Both the position numbers and the translations under genes were made by a program. DNA of 64,000 nucleotides from Ophioceras dolichostomum (lineage: Eukaryota > Ascomycota > Sordariomycetes > Magnaporthales > Ophioceraceae), in NCBI GenBank assembly GCA_003049485.1, contig PYST01000043.1, positions 114,253-178,252 of the forward strand, written 5' to 3'. The notes under the pieces are model-generated. The model was not told the DNA's origin. It searched no databases and saw only the letters and a list, made by a program, of their open reading frames with translations. Below are positions 47,165 to 58,291 of the stretch, piece by piece. Each line of letters opens with the position of its first letter. The first letter of the stretch is position 1.

Positions 47165-49153
47165 ATGGCCAGCACCATCGAGCGGGGCCCGGACGGCAGC
47201 ATCATTTATAAAGCTGCGAAGACCTTGAAGGTGCCACAGCTGGATTTGCTGAGCGTCCTCTTCGGTAGGTCCGGACGCTATCTAGTCGCACCTCTCAAGA
47301 CATGTCACACCCTGTCACACTCACACAGAGACACGATTTTAAAAGCCACCCACCTGCTGACACGAGCACCCCCCTTCCTTGAGACTCAAAACATGCCAAC
47401 ACCGAGGAGACGTCGGTCCTCCACGCCGACGCGGCAGACCCCTCCAAGTGCATAACCAAAGCGCAGCTTCGAGTCCTCCTCAAGCGGACCGCGCACACGC
47501 TGAGGACCCGATTCGGCATCGGAGCCAGCGGGCCCAACAAGGACGTCGTGCTCGTCATCGCGGGCGGCCACTTCCTCCTGGTTAACGTGTTCTTCGCCAC
47601 CATCGCCGCGGACGGCATCTTCTCGGCCTCCAGCCCGGCCTCGACGCCAGCCGAGCTCGCGGGCCAGATCGAGCAGGTGCGCGCGAAGCTGCTGGTGTGC
47701 ACGTCGGACGTGCGAGAGACGGCCGTCGCCGCGGGGAAGCTCGCCGGGCTGCCCGAGGCGCGCGTGCTCGTGCTGGGCGACGGGCGCGAGTTTGAGCTCA
47801 AAGAGGCCGCCGTGCCCAACAGGCCGGTGCCCTTGTCGCCGAATCACCAGCAGCTGAGCTGGACGCGCATCGAGGATTCGCACCAGCTCGAGAACAGCAC
47901 CATCTGCGTCCTGTTCTCCAGCGGGACCACGGGCCGGCCTAAGGGCGTCCGCCTGTCGCACCGGAACATCGTCGCCGAGGCGTCGCTCGCCCTCGACCCC
48001 TGGAGGGAGTGGTACGCGGCCAACAGGCCCGGCTTCGAGAACCGCACCCTCGCGCACCTACCCGCGGCCCACATCGCGGGCATCCAGGGCTACTTCGTGA
48101 ATCCGGCCTACTTCGCGGGGGTCGTGTACTGGATGCCGCGTTTCGACTTCGTGAAGTTCCTGGAGCACTGCAAGCGGCTGCGCATCACGTTCATGTTCTC
48201 AGTCCCTCCCATCTACCTGCTCATCTCGAAGTCGCCGCTGGTGACGGACCAGTTCGACACGATCGACCACGCCATGACGGGCGCGGCGCCCATGGGGAAG
48301 GAGACGCAACGGGCCGCGTGCGCGAAGCTCGGCAAGGGGTCTGTGAGGCTCATGCAGACTTGGGGCCTGAGCGAGACGACGGGGAGCATGACGATCCTGC
48401 CGAGGGACGTGCACGACGAGACGGGTAGCGTGAGCGCGCTGTTGGCGAACTCGCTGGCGCGCGTGGTGGACGATGAGGGGAGGGATGTGGAGCCGGGGCG
48501 GGACGGGGAGATCCTGGTGAAGAGCCCTGTTGTCACGAAGGGGTATTATCTGGATGAGAGGGCGACGAGGGAGGCGTTCCGGGATGATGGGTGGTTCTGC
48601 ACGGGCGATATCGGGCATTTCAAGAATGGGTTGCTTTATATCGTGGATCGGAAGAAGGTTAGTTGGTTGTTGAACCGTGTGTCGTCTCTACTACCTCCAT
48701 GGCTGCCAGCTAACTGAGGGTCTCTTTTGCAGGAACTCATAAAGTACAAGGCCAACCAGGTCGCACCGGCCGAGCTGGAGGCGCTGCTGATCACGCACCC
48801 CAAGATCCTGGACGCTGCGGTCATCGGGGTCCCAGGGGAAGGGACGGAGGTGCCGAGGTGAGTCCCTCCCTACCAACCAGAGCCCAATCACCCATATTTC
48901 GCTCATAAATGTCCTAGATCCTGCGTCTAACAACTGATTTGAATTCCAAACGCACAGGGCATACGTCGTGGCCGACCAAAAGCAGATCAGCGCCCAGGAG
49001 ATCATAGACTGGGTGGCAGGGAAAGTTTCTAACCCCAAGCGTCTCCGCGGGGGCGTCATATATCTCCCTGCGATACCGAAAAGCCCGGCTGGCAAGATCT
49101 TGAGGAAGATACTAAGGGATTCGGCGAAGAGGGAGAGGTCCGCCAAGATATGA
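47165..49153 (+). CDS. acyl-CoA synthetase, 4-coumarate-CoA ligase-like (ANL superfamily)
   Basis: Four exons: 47165-47264, about 47366-48657, 48733-48857 and 48958-49153, giving about 570 aa. Introns 2 and 3 are clear (GTTAGT...TGCAG; GTGAGT...CACAG). The only phase-compatible acceptor for intron 1 is ACGAG at 47361-47365, so the exon 2 start is less certain. The enzyme should activate a carboxylic acid with ATP to an acyl-adenylate and then form the CoA thioester. Visible motifs are the ATP-binding FSSGTTGRPKG near residue 190, WGLSETTG, GWFCTGDIG, and the C-terminal catalytic lysine in PKSPAGKILRK. The protein ends in AKI, a known type-1 peroxisomal targeting variant, so a peroxisomal role in side-chain or fatty-acid activation is plausible. 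Substrate cannot be deduced. Confidence 0.88.
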
Positions 49154-50002
49154 GATTTGTGGTTTTGGGGGAGTCCGGTAGATTAGTTTCTGTAGGTGAC
49201 GCAGGCAGGCTATATACTTTCGTACGAGGTACTTGCAGCCTAGAGGTTTTTCTTAGGTCATGAGATATCGACAACACTTACGCCAAGCTTGTGCTACTTT
49301 GGTAGTAGTCCTGCCTTCCTTGGCGATGCGCGGGTTTTGATTCTAGTACTGCAGCCAGCTTGGCCACAGTAAGGCAGTCAAATTTGCGGCTGGGTCCTAT
49401 GGATGAAAGTCTCGAAAACTGCTGTCTGTCTGCACTCTATGATCGTGACCACAAGACATGAATCAAGAGGGCGGGAATATAGCACATCTGGAGAAGAGTT
49501 GAGTTTGGACACACGTCTAGAGGCGTCTCGATGGCTCTAGGCGCTTGCCAGGCTTGAGCAATTTCAAACACACTCGGGTGCTTTATTCTTCTCTCGATCT
49601 CCTCAGCCGTCACATGCTGTATCCTTCTGCGCAGAGGACCCTCACCTTCGCACCTTAGCGCTGAACCGGGCCCTACCTGAAACGCAGCTGTCGTTCGAGT
49701 GAGCTCATCGAGGTAACAACTTGAATTTCTAGATAAATTGCCTTTGCTGCGGCGGGAGATGTCACGTGTACATCGCCTTCCGTAAATACCTATATTGGAC
49801 GGAAGGAACTGCCCTCGTCGAAAATATGTAGGGACGCTCCTTCCTTGTGCGCACGCTGGACCTCGATATATTGGCTCTTCTTTCCTCCACGCATGTAGCA
49901 GCGAGGGAAAAACAATCCCAAAACCTTCCTTCTCCCCGCCACTGCCAAACAGCATCGTCGGTTGACCTCCACGAGTGCTCACTCGACCGAGGTCAAGACG
50001 AG
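49154..50002. other. intergenic region
   Basis: 3' flank of the CoA-ligase gene and upstream region of the F-box pseudogene. ORFs on the minus strand here show no motif. Nothing else supported. Confidence 0.45.
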
Positions 50003-51658
50003 ATGGAGAAACCTCAAGCTGCGGCGGATCGGCAGCTGCCTCGCTCTGCCTCCCAGACATCGACGAATGACGCCAAATCATTGCCCGGTGTCCTCGACAT
50101 GCCTAACGAGGTGCTGTGCAATATCTTCAGCTTTGTTGATCTGGAGGATATCCCGAATGTCCGCAGCACATGCGGCCGGTTCGCGGCAACCGGCTCACGA
50201 TTTCTCCTGCCAACCGTCCGCGTGCGCCTGTTTCAGCTCGAGTCTCTGGATCGACTCGAAGAGATCTCGCGCCATCCCACCATTGGGCGAGGCGTGCATG
50301 AGGTTGTGGTTGGCCTGAAGGCCTATAGTTGTCATGCGGCCAAAATATCAATGCCTTCGCTGAGATGAATTCCAGGCGCCTCTGGCTTTCGGGTACTACC
50401 GTTCGTGTACCTGTGTTCGGAATTCCTCCAGGGACTACGGTGCGCCGCGCCTTCGACTCTCTCTGGACACAACCAGAGAACACCACGGCTGAAAGAGCGG
50501 TTCGTGATGCCCACAAACAGTACCAAACGAGCTACGCAGACCAGGAGCGCATGCTCTAGAACGACTCTCTCGTGACACGCTTCGCCCGAGCCATGGCAAA
50601 TATGCCGACCATACGACGTCTGGAGCTCACCGACAGGGCGATCGATCCTGACCTCTATATTGCTCCCGACATTTACACTCAGGACGATCCCCGGTGGCCT
50701 GACGACGAGAAAATCCTCAGACAAATCTCGACTCCCTATGAATGGGAGGATGGCGCGGACGAACAGGACGCAATTTTCTATGAGCTCCTTATTAGGCTGC
50801 CCATAGCGATCCATAAGGCTGGGGCGTCGAATATTGAGGCACTCAAACTTGATGTGTCCAGCCTGCTGGCCACCGGGTTTCCCGTCAGTGAGACAGAGGC
50901 CCGTGAGCTCAAGTTCGCGGCCCAGAGTCTCAAGCAGTTCGAAGCCTCCGTGGTTGACGATCACGATCCCGACCAAGATGCTTTTCCTGGCACCATGTCC
51001 AAAGCCAGCTTTTTCGAAGCGTTCCTCACCGGAAGCAGCTGTCTTGAAATCCTTAAGCTGCACCACACCCGAGTCAACCTTCCTCGCAGCATCGCCTCGG
51101 TTGTTCCCAAGAAAACTCAGTCTCCGGGAGATTTCGCTCACGGATGAGCACGTCACTTTTGCAGAGCTCAAGGAATTGATGCGCCGACACAGCTCGCGGC
51201 TGGAACGATTTTCCATAGACTTGACCTGTCTGGATTACGATGCCTCATGGGTCGATGTCCTGGATTTCTTTCGGGAGACTTGGAGTGCGCGAGAGCAGTC
51301 CGCTGGAAGTCAGGAGCCGCAGTGGATCCTTTGCACCCTGCATGGCGGCTGTGTCGACGCGTCTGCGGACGAGAAAGACGACTATTCGTACAACAAGCTA
51401 AAGAGGGTCTTCCCCGAATATGGTCCCAGTCCCGCGATTAGATACATCCATGGCTTGGAAGACGTGAACCCCCTGCGATGCGACGTGGAGGGCGACGAGG
51501 GGCCGTACCTTTTTCTGAGTGGACTCGGAGCCGGACTCTGACCCGGACAGCTTCCACGGGGAGGATGGTGGGCAAACAGGACAGCGAGGTGAATTCTGAG
51601 GAAGTAGAGTTCGAGGAAAATGGGGAGGGGCGAGATGACGACGAGGGTGATGAGTGAT
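50003..51658 (+). pseudogene. broken F-box protein gene
   Basis: The ATG at 50003 (MEKPQAAADRQ) opens a frame with an F-box near residues 30-70 (LPGVLDMPNEVLCNIFSFVDLEDIPNVRSTCGRF is its span). F-box proteins are the substrate-recruiting part of SCF ubiquitin ligases. The coherent protein then changes frame three to four times. A short A-run near 50340 shifts to the frame reading NINAFAEMNSRRLWL. An in-frame TAG at 50558-50560 interrupts ERML/NDSLVTRFAR. A second A-run near 51117 shifts to KLSLREISLTDEHVTF. Near 51520 the acidic tail continues in yet other frames until about 51658. There are no splice signals at these points. The rest of the protein looks helical and leucine-rich, as in fungal F-box proteins. 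Sequencing errors could explain the A-run shifts but not so easily the stop. Confidence 0.75.
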
Positions 51659-52660
51659 AGGTCAGGGAGGACTATGGCGGCAGCAGAATGGACGCGGAGG
51701 AAAATGAAGAAGCGATGGGAACATTGCTGAAACATTTGAAGCGTTGCCTCTGGAATGAGTGTTTCTCCAACCTAAGTCTTTGCTCTCTTGCACTTTGCGA
51801 TTATCTGCGAGTTTTTGGCCCCCCCCCCACATGGCTGGTTTCGGGTGTGGCATAGTCGTTATTCTTGAGAACTCGAATTTGGGGGAAGCTTGCCGCCGTG
51901 GTCTTTTTGCGGAGATAATCTAGATTCTTGGGGGATGGCCGTTGTTGATCTCATCTCACAACCGCCAAGCAAAGAATCCAGCCCCCGGTCCCAGAAAACT
52001 GGGTTGCCACTAAAAGAGTGGATGCTGGAGGCCGAGCCCGCTTACCAGCTCACCACCAATGCAGGTACTTCGCCGCCAGGCCGGTGCCTCCGTAGCAGGG
52101 CCCACAGCCAGAGGATGCATGGTTCGGACACTGGGGTCGCATTAGATCTGAGGCGAGCGGGTTTCTTCGTGCTTACATGCGTCGCCGACCAGACAAATCG
52201 CGAAAGAGGAAAGAAAAAGTGTGGTCCAGGGGTCTAGCCTTCGCCCAGCGGCGTGCCCTATAGATGGTATCCGCCTGAGGCTGAGTCCGAATCCCACAAT
52301 GAGAACCCCGAGCGGCGACCAGCACTTGACAGACGACATGTACGGAAGGATTCCGATTGTGGGGGAGAGATGCAAAGAGATACAAGATTCATGACCTAAG
52401 ATTAAAGCCCGGACACGGCGCCCTCTACTCAGCTCTAAAGAGTGATGGTTGTGTACCGAGGCAGAAATGATCTTTCATCACTCACTCCCTCCCTCCCCCA
52501 AGATTCTCATCATCAATAAAAGCCTCCCTTTGAACGCAGGACCAGGACCAGGACCAACAGCAGCCAACAAAGAAAATACTGAAAACGAAACAAAGACAAG
52601 AAAAATTCCAACAGTAGCATCACGAATTCCAACCGCACAGATACAGCAAAGACGACCAAC
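51659..52660. other. 1-kb intergenic region
   Basis: No supported gene. The last ~200 bp (ccctccctcccccaag, then A-rich) is the probable promoter and leader of the MGCC protein gene. Confidence 0.45.
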
Positions 52661-53632
52661 ATGGGGTGCTGCCTCTCAACGAACCGGTCGGCGACCGAAT
52701 CCGGTCCCGACACCGTCCCCCTGAACCAAGCACGCAGCAACATCACCACAACGACAGAAAAGGGAGATATGTCAAGACACAGCATCACAATGCGCGGCGA
52801 CGACGAAGACGAATCCGGCATCAGCCCCGTCTCCGAAATCAGCCCCATATCAGACTACTCCTCGCAGCGCAACTACTTCCCCACCGCATTCGGCATCTTC
52901 CCTTTTCATTCTCCCGCCTCCTCCCCCTCGCTCTCAAGACGCTCGAGAGCGACGGCCTCCCCACCGACGACGACGGCGCCACCCACGAGCTGGGTCCTCG
53001 GCACGTCGCCTGATAGTCCGCTGTACACCATCACAAGCCTCCCTCCCGGAACCCCCGGCGGTGGTGCTCGTCGCGGCGGGCTGAGGCTGGACTCTCCGGC
53101 GCCCGGCGAGGTGCGGCCGAGCGTGGGGGGCATGATCGCCACGCTGCCGGAGCTGAATGATCATAATAGGGAGTATGGGGGGGATACGACGGACGAGGAG
53201 GAGGTTGCGCGGAGCTTCCTCGGTGGTGATGACGAGTTCTCCTTCGGGGTGGAGGTCAGGAAGGTTGTTGGTGGTGGGAAGGTCGAGGTGAGGAGGGAGA
53301 GGTTCGAGTGGCGGCGGTCGAGGGATGGAGATGATGAGAAGAAGGAGAAGATGAGTGAGTGGCGGCTTTTGCGGCGTGGCGCTTCGTCGTCATCGTTGAC
53401 GTCGTCGACGAAGGTTGGTGGCGGTAATGAGAAGGAGGAGGTGGTGGCGAGGTGCAGTTATGGCGTCAGCGGCGCTACAGCAATGAGTGCTAGCAACACC
53501 ACGGCACCTGTCATGGAGTTTGAGTTTGTGGGCGAGGGCGCCACTGGGTCGATGGGCGGCAGGTGGGAGTTGATGGCGGTGCTTTCTGCGTTGGGCCTGT
53601 GGCATACTGCCTCTTCTTCACTTTCTTGCTGA
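52661..53632 (+). CDS. N-terminally lipidated (MGCC) disordered protein
   Basis: A single exon of 323 aa beginning MGCCLSTNRS. Gly2 followed by two cysteines is the classic site for N-myristoylation plus S-palmitoylation, so the protein should be held at the cytosolic face of the plasma or another membrane. Residues about 15-170 are Ser/Pro/Thr-rich and look disordered. The C-terminal half has a patchy conserved-looking region, VEVRRERFEWRRS, then WRLLRRG, and finally MEFEFVGEGATGSMGGRWELMAVLSALGLW. I have the impression that this pattern recurs in fungal hypothetical proteins, but I cannot name a domain. No catalytic residues are evident. The role as a membrane-tethered adaptor is inference from the lipidation site only. 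Confidence 0.75.
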   Translation: MGCCLSTNRSATESGPDTVPLNQARSNITTTTEKGDMSRHSITMRGDDEDESGISPVSEISPISDYSSQRNYFPTAFGIFPFHSPASSPSLSRRSRATASPPTTTAPPTSWVLGTSPDSPLYTITSLPPGTPGGGARRGGLRLDSPAPGEVRPSVGGMIATLPELNDHNREYGGDTTDEEEVARSFLGGDDEFSFGVEVRKVVGGGKVEVRRERFEWRRSRDGDDEKKEKMSEWRLLRRGASSSSLTSSTKVGGGNEKEEVVARCSYGVSGATAMSASNTTAPVMEFEFVGEGATGSMGGRWELMAVLSALGLWHTASSSLSC

Positions 53633-54533
53633 TTTTCTCTTCTGATGGATACCCCGACTTTTCTTTATTATTATTGGTCACTAGCCCTGGAGGCGCCCTC
53701 GAGGCCTCAGCGGGCTTTGCTTTGTCATTACCCACGGAATTGGTATGGTTGACTTGGGATATGAAAACATAATATGGGTCGACGGAGTTTTCAAATCAAA
53801 GTGTTATCAGGGCCGGGATCCCTTATCACGAGGACACTGGCAGGTTACTAGTATCAATTATATGGCACTGTTCTGCACTTATCTCTCTTACCTCGTGATT
53901 ATGAATACTCTCAGTGTCTAGTAGTAGTCCTTTCCACAGCCGTCAGCTTTATGCACCTTCGCGATGACTTCTGTCCTTTGTACCACCAGATAACGCAGCC
54001 CAAGTGTCCCTTGTTCGCCCCAAAGACAGCCTGAAGTCCATTGCTTAGGAAGAGTGGCATCTTTTTAGTTTCTCTATGAAGGTGCCGTGACATTTCATAG
54101 ACAGGATTATGCCCCAGGAAACAGTGACCAGTTTGATCTCTCCTGAACCCGTCGATTCCCCACCTGAGAGTATCTCGGGGGTTCTGTCGCCACCGCAAAC
54201 TACGAAAGCTTGTAGGTGGCTGAGAACATGACGGTCTTAGGAAACCTTTTTGGCAGGACTCATTTTGCTTCCCATTAATGCCGCGGCAGAATATGCCCTA
54301 GGAAATATCTTTAATTCTTTTTGTTTACAACCTCCCCACGAGAACGCTCAGCTGAGTCCCGTCAAAACAGCCTGACGAGAACTGAAAAGAGAAATCGACG
54401 ACGGCTCCAACTTCAACCATCTTCAACAGCCCTCATAACTGCTAGCCGTATTATCCAAAAAAGACCAAGGCTCTAGGCGCCTTACCACCCACACCCACCA
54501 CCTACCTCGCAACCTCGTCCTGCTTCCTCCAAG
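53633..54533. other. intergenic region
   Basis: No supported gene. The final ~150 bp before 54534 (cacccacacccaccacctacctcgc) is the probable leader of the small secreted protein gene. Confidence 0.45.
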
Positions 54534-55255
54534 ATGAGACTCGGACTCTTGGCGCTCTTCGCTACCATCTTGTGGTGCGCAAGTGTCGCCGGCGAAGTCC
54601 GATTCGACTGCTATCGCTTGTAAGTAACAGTTACTAGTTGGAGGGCGCACGTCTCCGCGGCCCTGTCCTTCCCTTGTCCTGTCCTTGTCCTGTCCTTGTC
54701 CTGTCCTTGTCCTGTCCTTGTCCTGTCATTGTCCTGTCCTTGTCCTGTCCTTGTCCTGTCCTTGTCCTGTCCTTTTGTCCGAATATCTGCCTGCATTGCT
54801 TTCATTCCCATCACCTTAGCCAGAGAGACGAGGTAGATATCAGGTCTACCTGACTACCTAAGTAAGTACCTATGTATCTACCTATCTTCCTACCTCGGAT
54901 GCTCGTGATATATGCATAAGTACATCCACAGACAGACCCATTAATCCATACACACATCACGAGCGAGCGAGCCAGTCCAGCCACCCCAGCCACCCCACCC
55001 CAACTCAGTCAATAAACCAGCAAGCTAACCTGTGAACTATTGCACTTTGTCCACCCGAACCCGAACTCGCTTAGAAACTACAAATACTGCAAGTGTCTGG
55101 GAGATGGCATGTGCCGGCAAGCGTGGACAAGCCTTTGGTTCCCGTGGCTTGCTTGCAGATACCACGGCCGCTACGTTGGCGTATGCCCTATGGGTGGGTG
55201 GTGGCTCTCGGACGCTCCGGACGGCGTGCCGGAAGAATACACGTATCATGGCTAG
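54534..55255 (+). CDS. small secreted cysteine-containing protein
   Basis: Exon 1, 54534-54619, encodes a signal peptide (MRLGLLALFATILWCASVAG) and the first mature residues EVRFDCYR. A strong donor, GTAAGT, lies at 54620. The best acceptor in phase is TTAG at 55071-55074. It joins exon 2 in the frame NYKYCKCLGDGMCRQAW, with a stop at 55253-55255, for about 88 aa. Five to seven cysteines cluster in the mature part, as in small secreted effectors or antimicrobial-like proteins. The intron is unusually long (455 nt) and contains an 11-bp minisatellite. The downstream half of exon 2 (LWFPWLACRYHGRY...) is less convincing and another intron may trim it. Function unknown. Confidence 0.5.
54664..54776. 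repeat. 11-bp minisatellite (CTTGTCCTGTC)n in an intron
   Basis: About nine to ten tandem copies of an 11-bp unit, nearly perfect, with one C-to-A change (tgtcattg). It lies wholly inside the predicted first intron of the small secreted protein gene and is pyrimidine-rich on the coding strand. Confidence 0.92.
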
Positions 55256-56985
55256 CATGGCTAGCATGGCAGGCTGGCGGCTGGTCCGTTCACCAGAGAG
55301 AAAGAAACGGCCGGTCGGTCGGTTGGTCGGTCGGTTTGGCTGGAGCGCCTGCACTCGATTATGGATACTGTTGGGTGACAGGCGTCTTGGTCCGTGGATT
55401 CTTACCTACCTACCTAGGTAGGTACCTACTCAACTTTTACTTACCATCAAGTAGTAGAAATGCAGTGGCCGAAAAGAGTCGACGAGAGACAGACTGTTTG
55501 CTACACAGCCGTCTTCGTTGCCTCTCGCGCTCGATCTCATTCGCCTTTTTTTCTTCTCCTTGCTTGGATTTCCATAGACATTTAGACCAGTCAAATAGAC
55601 CAAATAGACGTTGCGCTTAGTTTGCTCTTCTCCCTCACCTCTCTCACCTGTTCAACCTGTGTGATCTGTTGCGTCTAGCCTACTCTCCGAGCAAGCAATA
55701 ATTGATTGTGAGTGTGATGTTTTCAGGCCACTGTCTGCGAGATGTTGGAGGAGCACGTGTTTGACCCCTGAACTGCACCCAAATTTACAGGGTCTCCCAG
55801 GGGAAGGATAACCTAAATTCGACTTCATCTCATTCCCAACCGCCGGGCAATTTCTGCACTCCTTCGCCTCATCGCTGAGCGTATGCCTTGTTCTTTTCTT
55901 TTCTTCTTTCCACTCATCCATTGACTGCGTCTTTCAAGGAGAAACGTTTAGTCAAATTTTCCGCTTGCGAAACGCGCTTTGTTGTGGCTCTCCTGGGTGA
56001 TGAAGGAGGCGAAGTTGCCGACTTCCGTAACAACGGCCGCTAACCTCCTATCAAGTCGCAGGACCGACGAGCGGCGTTTGGGAGAGCTTACCAAGTGAAA
56101 TATAAGAGGCTTGAGTCCTAATAAAGGCTCATACACTCTCTTTTACCATCGCTCTTTGTCTCGTTGGCATTTTCCGGCTCCGTCGATCCACGTCGCATCG
56201 TCGTTTTTCCGGCGGTGCCGTCAGGCCACCGCAAGTGCGTGGGCCGCGTGGATCAAACGCCGCATTCCGTTCATCATGCATCAGCCTACCAATTTTCTCC
56301 CCGCCGTTCGCGGCCGGAGAGCCGCCATCTACCTACTGCACTTACTGCCCTCATCTATGCCTACACCTTCTTCCCCGTTCATTCCTTTGGCCTAAATCAT
56401 GAGGCGGCTGGTTCTTTAGGACCAGAATGATGCTGCGAGTGCGCTTCGGGATTTTTGGTTGCCGATCGCAGACGATTCGCTCTTGCGAAACGAAACCCAA
56501 AATGAACCTGTCACGGACCTGCGTCTAGTGCCTCCTTGCTGCTGCCGACGACGAGTCTTAAGATCCACGGGACAACTCATATGGGAAGTCAAGTGGACTG
56601 CCGGTCCAGCCGGCTAGGTAGGTAAAGAAAGGTTTGTGAACAGGTATTTAGTCGGCCTCTCGCCGTCTTTTCCTTGGCATTGTTTCCGTTTTTAATCAGT
56701 TTGTCTCCCTCTCTGCTCTTCCTTTTCGATCTCTCCTTTTCTCTGTATTTGGGCTTTCGGTGTTTCTTCTTCGTACATATCATATACGTTCCTTTCACGA
56801 GAGGTAAGTGAGGAATTCTTTACTCATCGCATGACGACAATCCAGTTTGACGAGCAGGCCACTAATGCTGATGATGATGCCCTTGCCCTCACAGCTGTGC
56901 TCCGATCCGATCTTTACTATCTCGTCTTTTGTTATTCTTCTCAGCCACTCTCTTCTTTGAAGTGTCACTCCTCTCTTTAATCACA
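55256..56985. other. 1.7-kb intergenic region
   Basis: No supported gene. It holds a palindromic tacctacctacctaggtaggtacc tract at about 55404-55430. The last ~150 bp is a pyrimidine-rich leader before the ATG at 56986. Confidence 0.45.
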
Positions 56986-57661
56986 ATGAAGTCGTTTGCC
57001 GCCCTCGTTTTCTTTGCCGCCTCTCTGGTCGCTGCTATCCCCAACCCGTTTCCGGCTCCAACCCCGGCGCCGCAGCCCGTCGCCTTCCCCAGTCCTCAGG
57101 ATGACGTGAACGACAGGGCCAACAATGGCGCAGAGGTCAGTCTCTTCTCCAGACCATCCCATTCAGTTCAGTTTGTGTGCGGGTCTCTTGGCTACTTCGG
57201 CAGTGAACAGCTCACAGGCTAACAAACTTTTACGACAAAACCAACAGGCCATTGCCGCCGCTGCCGACGTGGCCTTTGCCGTTGCTCTAGCTCAGAATGG
57301 CGTTGGTGAGTCACTCTTTCTTATCCCCTACGTATCCTTTCTAGTTCATGGCATGATTAACCTCGCATGTGCTTCGGCTGCCTGTGCTTGACAACTGACA
57401 ATTGCTCCCCAAAACACAGCCGGCGCTGTGACCACCGGTGCCGCGTTCGAGGCGGCTAGCTCTATCGCCGCCCAGGCCAGCGCCCAGGTCGTTGCCCAGG
57501 CCGTCGCAGACAACGAGGCCGCCGGCATCAACGTCGATATCGAGCTCGACGACGCCGCCCAGGCCGCTCTGGACGCGATACAGGGCCAACAGAATGGCCA
57601 GAACAACAAGAACTCTGGCCAGAACCAAAACAAAAACAACAACAACAAAAACAACAACTAA
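56986..57661 (+). CDS. small secreted Ala-rich protein with Asn/Gln-rich tail
   Basis: Three exons, 56986-57135, 57248-57305 and 57420-57661, with introns of 112 and 114 nt (GTCAGT...CAACAG; GTGAGT...CACAG) and matching phases give 149 aa. The first ~17 residues (MKSFAALVFFAASLVAA) are a signal peptide, followed by a Pro-rich stretch. The middle is a cysteine-free, Ala/Gln/Val helical region (AIAAAADVAFAVALAQ, AASSIAAQASAQVVAQAVADNEAAG). The protein ends with about 30 residues that are almost all Asn, Gln, Lys and Gly (QNGQNNKNSGQNQNKNNNNK). The tail resembles prion-like, aggregation-prone sequence, unusual on a secreted protein. No domain recognised. It may be a wall or matrix protein, or an effector; this is inference. 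Confidence 0.8.
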
Positions 57662-58291
57662 GGTGTTGTGCCTTATCGAGTGTGAACGAGCGTTGAAATG
57701 GTTGGGATGATGGGGTCAATCTGGTTCAGGGGTAAACTGATGCTTACATGTCTTCGAGGGGCAAGGACGGTAGGCTCCTATTGGATCTGGTAGGGAATCG
57801 AGGCAAGATCTATAGGTAATTGGTCATATCATCAATTGTGCACCCGCAATCCGATTTTTTCTTCTTCTCTTTTTCTTCCTTTATTTTCGTGAGGATTTCT
57901 TTTCTTTGTCCAAGTCTCACCTCTCCGCAGTCCGGTTTCGGTGATGTTGAAAGTGATGAACCAATGAAAGCGATTATCCCGTGGACTACGGCTGCTTTGT
58001 TTGCCCGTCAGCTAGAATTCTGAGACCTCGCCGCCGAATTCAAACAGTAGAGGGAAAGAAAGAAAGGAAGGTGCTTTGTTTAGTATTTCGTTTTTAATTT
58101 TCTTCTTTTCGTTTCTCCCCCGGTTTCTCTCAAGCTTAGCGACGAACGGCCTACGCTGATCAACACTCGAGCCTCCACCCCTGAAGGGCGAGATATACAA
58201 GGAATTCTGCCCTAAATTCTTCTTTTCTCCACCTTGAAGCCGTCTCCAACCATCTACATTGAACTCTCTGCTCTCCTATACAGCCTCTGCG
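57662..58291. other. intergenic region
   Basis: 3' flank of the Asn-rich protein gene and 5' flank of the kinase-like pseudogene. T-rich stretches at 57855-57905 and 58080-58125. No gene. Confidence 0.45.

Noticed and set aside
50332..51216. Minus-strand ORF of 294 codons across the F-box region
   Set aside because: Antisense to the F-box gene, no motif. The plus strand has the recognisable F-box and better codon bias despite its breaks.
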